Source: Conidiobolus incongruus B7586
Lineage: Eukaryota > Entomophthoromycota > Entomophthoromycetes > Entomophthorales > Conidiobolaceae
Direction of reading: 5' to 3'
DNA length: 13,131 nucleotides
NCBI GenBank assembly: GCA_000697335.1
Contig: JNEM01008188.1
Span: 1 to 13,131, forward strand
Below the pieces are notes generated by a model. The model saw only the letters and a list, made by a program, of their open reading frames with translations, was not told where the DNA came from and did not search any database. This document shows, one piece after another, positions 9,970-13,131 of the stretch. The stretch's first letter is position 1. The number at the start of each line of letters is the position of its first letter. The position numbers and the translations under genes are program-made.

Positions 9970-10195
9970 TATATAAATTTGATAATCCCTGATAATTTTT
10001 TTTTCATTTTCTTTAATTTACTCTTATTTGAAAAACAAATATTTATCAGATATTTTTTTTTTCAATTTGATTCATTTTATTATTAGTTATTTATCTATTT
10101 TTAAGAATATTTAAATAGTGTTGAATTAACTCATATAGTGGAATTAATTACTAAGTAATTGCGACTGCTTTATTTGATGTTAATCTAATTTCAAA
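9970..10195 (+). promoter_or_regulatory. Probable promoter and leader of second glucanase gene
   Basis: TATATAAA at 9970-9977 is a possible TATA element, though such words are common in this DNA. It is followed by T-rich pyrimidine tracts (about 9999-10027 and 10050-10062) of the kind that keep fungal promoters free of nucleosomes. A 15-base palindrome, AATTACTAAGTAATT, occupies 10146-10160; it contains TTACTAA, the core bound by fungal AP-1-like (Yap/Pap1) factors. It lies only 36 bases before the start codon, so it may be in the leader instead. The start context is TTTCAAAATGG, matching the first gene. Confidence 0.3.
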
Positions 10196-11790
10196 ATGGC
10201 TAACAGAAGTTTAAGTACAAAAAGTAAAGCAACTACTCATATTTCTAAAGATGATGTTGAAACAGAGAATAAATCTGTCTGGACGCGGTTTAAATGGGTT
10301 ATCATCGCATTTATTATATTATTAATTGTAGTGGCTGCTGTTTTATTAATTATCTTCCTGATTGTCAAGCCTAGCTCATCTAAATCGAGCACAAAAACTT
10401 CTCCTCTCATCAATTTTAATTACGGTCCTCCCGATCTCACTTCCAATCCCACCAATTTGGGATCCTATGATGATAGTGCTCAAGCAAATCCCAATGTGCC
10501 AAAATTGACAGAGAGTTTCCCATATCATCAGATTCCTGTTCGAGGTGTGAATTTGGGAGGGTGGTTGGTATTAGAACCTTTTATTACACCTTCCTTATTC
10601 GAACAATTCGATCCTTCAGACAATATCAAAGATGAATGGAGTCTGTGTGCTAAGTTGGGACGCGAGGAATGTCGCAAAGTAATGGAAAAGCATTATAACG
10701 AGTTTTTGACAGAAGAAGATATGAAGAAAATTGCCGAAGCTGGTCTTAATCATGTCAGAATTCCTGTTGGTTATTGGGCTATTGATATTGATGAAACTAA
10801 GGAACCTTTCGTTTATGGAAGTTGGAACTATCTCCTCAGAGGAATTCAATGGGCTAGAAAGTATGGTATTCGCGTTATGGTTGAATTCCATGGAGCTCCA
10901 GGAAGCCAGAATGGATGGAATCATAGCGGTAAGTATTTAAATTAATTATCAGGTCTGATTTATTTTATACTAATTTTGAATAATTAGGAAAATTTGGAAA
11001 AATTAAGTTCTTAAATCAAACCGATCCAGATAACTCTAAAAATATTGCAAGATTTAATACAATCTTAAAGAATACTGTCAATTACTTCAAGCAGCCACAA
11101 TGGAGCAATGTTGTGACAATGTTTGGAATATTAAACGAACCAGCTATCTTTTTGACTAAAAATGAGGTTGGCGCTAGACAATGGTATAAAGATAGCTATA
11201 ATACGCTTAGATCCAATAATAGCACTGATGGTCCAGTGCTCGTTTTCCATGAGGGATTTTTGGGTATCGACAAATGGGCTGGACAAATGCCAAATAGCAC
11301 ATTTAAGAAAGTTACCTTAGACACTCACAACTATCTAATCTTTGATAAAGATTTAGTACGTCTGCCTTTACAAGATCAAGTATCTTTTCCTTGTAAATCT
11401 TGGAAGCCACAATTCATTCAAAGCGATAAAAATTTTGGATGGACTATGTGTGGAGAATTTAGTGTTGCAACTAATGACTGTGGCTATTGGTTGAATGGTG
11501 TAGGATTAGGTAGTCGATTTGACGGAACTTACCAGCTAGAGCCTGGACCACCAGCTTGTGATACCTGTACTTGCAAAGATGACGGACTATATAAGAGGTT
11601 TTCAAACGAGAAAAAGCAACTGCTTTTGAAGTTCATGGAACTCCAAATGGATGCTTTTGAGACGAGTTTGGGTTGGTTTTTCTGGAATTTCAAAACTGAA
11701 AACCATGTCAACCCCTTCTGGGATTACTTTTTGGCCCTTGACGAGGGCTGGGCACCTAAAGATGCATCGAAAAGAACTTACAAATGCTAG
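10196..11790 (+). CDS. Membrane-anchored exo-beta-1,3-glucanase, GH5_9-like (one intron)
   Basis: The coding sequence joins 10196-10928 and 10988-11790, giving 511 residues, the same length as the paralogue at 3288. The predicted role is likewise removal of glucose from beta-1,3-glucan in the cell wall. Residues 1-33 are a charged cytosolic tail, 34-57 a single hydrophobic signal anchor, and a Ser/Lys/Thr-rich linker follows. The GH5 domain keeps the standard GGWLVLEPF (Leu126), RIPVGYW (from 188), HGAPGSQNG (from 232), acid/base Glu295 in LNEP, nucleophile Glu401 in GEFS, and the CDTCTCK and GWFFWNFKTE motifs. By eye about two thirds of the catalytic domain matches the paralogue. The intron splits a Gly codon after 'GWNHS'; removing it restores GKFGKIKFLN, aligned with GRLGQIRFLN in the paralogue. 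Codons are more A/T-ending than in the paralogue (exon 2 lysines: 16 AAA, 8 AAG), suggesting weaker expression or less selection. It ends KRTYKC, without the short tail of its partner. Confidence 0.92.
10929..10987 (+). other. Spliceosomal intron in second glucanase gene (59 nt)
   Basis: Starts GTAAGT, ends TAATTAG, and carries a TACTAAT branch-type site at 10968-10974, 13 bases before the 3' end. Phase 1, splitting a Gly codon. Protein alignment with the intronless paralogue fixes both junctions. If retained, it would add four codons and then a stop, cutting the protein before both catalytic residues. Confidence 0.93.
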
Positions 11791-12410
11791 CTAGTTGTTA
11801 GGATATTCTAGTGGAATGTTAAAGATCTATTTGGAGTTTGAATTGATTTGACAATTTGGAAAACTCGGCCATACTTTCTATGTTGATGGATTTCGAAATT
11901 GTGCCGATCATTAACTATTTCCTAAAGTGAAAATTAGTTTTGAGTTTGTTTGATCAGTTTTATGTAAATCATTCATCCTTGACTTAGAAGCCAGAAGATA
12001 TTAACAATATTCATTTTGGTTATTTTCAAAAATCAATTCACTAGTATAACATTCAAATTTTTGGAATGCATTTTTAAATTGTATATTGAATTTGTAATTA
12101 TTTGATAATTTTTATATTAAATAAAATATTGTATATAAGATATTAATTGATATTCAATTTTCCATTAATTATTCAAAGTTCTTTCTAAAATAAGTGAAAT
12201 ATTGCTTTCTTATAGTGGTTATTTTGAAAATATCATCATATTTTATATTAGTACAAAATATCAATTTACAAGTCAAAATAATCCCATAAATAAATAAATC
12301 AGGTTCGTGATTAAAATATTAACGCAGTATTCAGTATGAAATTGCAATAGAGTATAATTATAAATATTAAAGTTAATAATAATAATATTATTACTGAAAT
12401 CAAAAACAAA
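11791..12410. other. Spacer between second glucanase and WD40 genes
   Basis: No gene is visible. The first part, to about 12000, is less AT-rich and probably holds the 3' untranslated region of the glucanase gene. AATAAA at 12119-12124 is a possible polyadenylation signal, though it lies 330 bases past the stop. The right part should contain the WD40 gene's promoter and leader. A 14-base palindrome, TAATAATATTATTA, lies at 12380-12393, close before that gene's start, but this is unremarkable in such AT-rich DNA. Confidence 0.5.
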
Positions 12411-13131
12411 ATGAGTATTAGCACCAATAGAGATCATTTTTTCCAATCCGATCGAGATATTAAAAATTCTCAAATTAGAGCTTTCAAATCTAAATTACCT
12501 GCTCATCTTGTAGGAGATCCAGTTGACCTTAAATCTAAGACTTTATATTTATTACATTCTGAACTGTTGAAAGATCAGTTAGTCCTCGCTCATTCAACTG
12601 GATCCATTCGATTTGTTGGTCTAAAGGTATTTATAAATAAATTGCATATATTTACATCTCTGTTAATGTATAAATATTTAGGACAAAAAGACTAGAAAAT
12701 TAATTAAAGCTCACAATTCTCCTGTCACTTGTATAGATATCGCTCAATTTAATGATAACCTTTGGTTAGCATCAGGCTCTTGGGATAAAACTATCAAAAT
12801 TTGGGATGCTAATGTAATATTAAAGTATTATTAATTTTATTTTTGTTTTTATTAAATTTAATTATAGTTATAGTCTGGAAAGTTACTCCATACATTAATC
12901 GGTCATAATGATTTTGTTAAAACTGTGAAATTCAGAATTAATAATGATCGACAATTGACTTTATATTCTGGCTCTTCTGATGGCGATATCCGATTCTGGA
13001 ATATTTCACTTGATCCCAGTCACAGTCAAGCTGTACTTAAGAGTAACTCGGGAACAATCGAAAATTTGCAACTTTCTTATGACAACTCAAGTCTTTTTAG
13101 CTGTGGATCTGGTGATCTCACTATTAAACAA
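12411..13131 (+). CDS. WD40-repeat protein, 5' part (runs off the right edge)
   Basis: Exons 12411-12626, 12682-12813 and 12874-13131 join in frame to give 202 residues with no stop, so the gene continues past the window. Residues 1-45 are a polar leader (MSISTNRDHFF...). Then come beta-propeller blades: a weak one ending 'GSIRFVGLK', a clear one from 'HNSPVTCIDI' to 'WDKTIKIWD', another from 'GHNDFVKTVKF' to 'GDIRFWNI', and the start of a fourth ('GSGDLTIKQ'). WD40 propellers are protein-interaction scaffolds; the visible part does not tell me which complex this one serves. The start is chosen because AACAAAATGAG fits the start context of both glucanase genes and an in-frame stop lies upstream at 12348-12350. 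The two junctions are supported by the blades they restore, especially IWDAN-SGKLLHTLIGH across the second. No functional link to the glucanase genes is evident. Confidence 0.85.
12627..12681 (+). other. Intron 1 of WD40 gene (55 nt)
   Basis: Starts GTATTT and ends ATTTAG, phase 0. It interrupts a WD40 blade between 'VGLK' and 'DKKTRKLIKAH'. Unspliced, the frame continues 22 codons to a stop at 12693-12695. Confidence 0.85.
12814..12873 (+). other. Intron 2 of WD40 gene (60 nt)
   Basis: Starts GTAATA and ends TTATAG, phase 0. Two AG choices lie six bases apart (ending 12867 and 12873). Only the second avoids an immediate in-frame TAG and gives the typical WD40 join DAN-SGKLL. Confidence 0.85.

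Larger units (their letters stand above)
4824..10195. other. Long AT-rich spacer between the paralogues
   Basis: No gene can be supported in this 5.4 kb stretch; every frame is short. It is not uniform. It contains tandem repeats (6441-6469, 6597-6617, 9712-9735), a perfect palindrome (6772-6797), an 18-base direct repeat (6488-6505 and 8072-8089), a block of extreme AT content with a distinct dinucleotide pattern (6900-7980), and a G-skewed, relatively GC-rich island (about 8150-8480). The remainder, including 4824-6440 and 8480-9700, is ordinary AT-rich sequence in which I see nothing specific. The final 230 bases are the probable promoter region of the second glucanase gene. Confidence 0.6.

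Noticed and set aside
10929-10945. Second glucanase gene ending at 10945 as a separate 249-residue protein
   Set aside because: GTAAGT, TACTAAT and TAG define a short intron, and splicing restores alignment with the paralogue and the same total length.

Overview
The window looks like AT-rich nuclear DNA from a fungus. Three things point that way. Genes are sparse and sit in long, very AT-rich spacers. The clear introns are short (55-60 nt) with GT...AG ends, and one carries a TACTAAT branch-type site. Two genes encode membrane-anchored exo-beta-1,3-glucanases of the fungal cell-wall type (glycoside hydrolase family 5, subfamily 9-like). The standard genetic code gives uninterrupted proteins. 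The base composition and sparse gene spacing would suit an early-diverging fungal lineage, but I cannot place the organism more precisely from sequence alone.

Layout. 1-3287: AT-rich spacer with no gene I can support; it ends in the upstream region of the first gene, which holds a small GC-rich inverted repeat (3137-3170). 3288-4823 (+): intronless gene for a 511-residue type II membrane glucanase. 4824-10195: a 5.4 kb spacer containing short tandem repeats, a 26-bp perfect palindrome, a block of about 1.1 kb with roughly 10% GC whose remaining G and C sit mostly in ApG and CpT (6900-7980), and a contrasting G-skewed island (about 8150-8480). 10196-11790 (+): the paralogue of the first gene, split by one 59-nt intron (10929-10987); the spliced product is also exactly 511 residues. 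11791-12410: spacer. 12411-13131 (+): 5' part of a WD40-repeat protein gene with two short introns, running off the right edge.

The two glucanase genes are a same-strand duplicate pair with the same architecture: a short cytosolic tail, one membrane anchor, a linker, and a GH5 catalytic domain with both catalytic glutamates and a late Cys-rich CDTCTCK motif. Both probably act at the cell surface, trimming or remodelling beta-1,3-glucan. They differ in intron content, in codon usage (the first is richer in C- and G-ending codons) and in their N-terminal tails. The WD40 gene has no evident functional link to them.

The points most worth a second look are the RIP-like mutation pattern of the 6900-7980 block, an 80-bp tract of unusually low divergence between the paralogues that stops at the intron position, and the G-skewed non-coding island. 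I did not find a convincing new multi-gene system.
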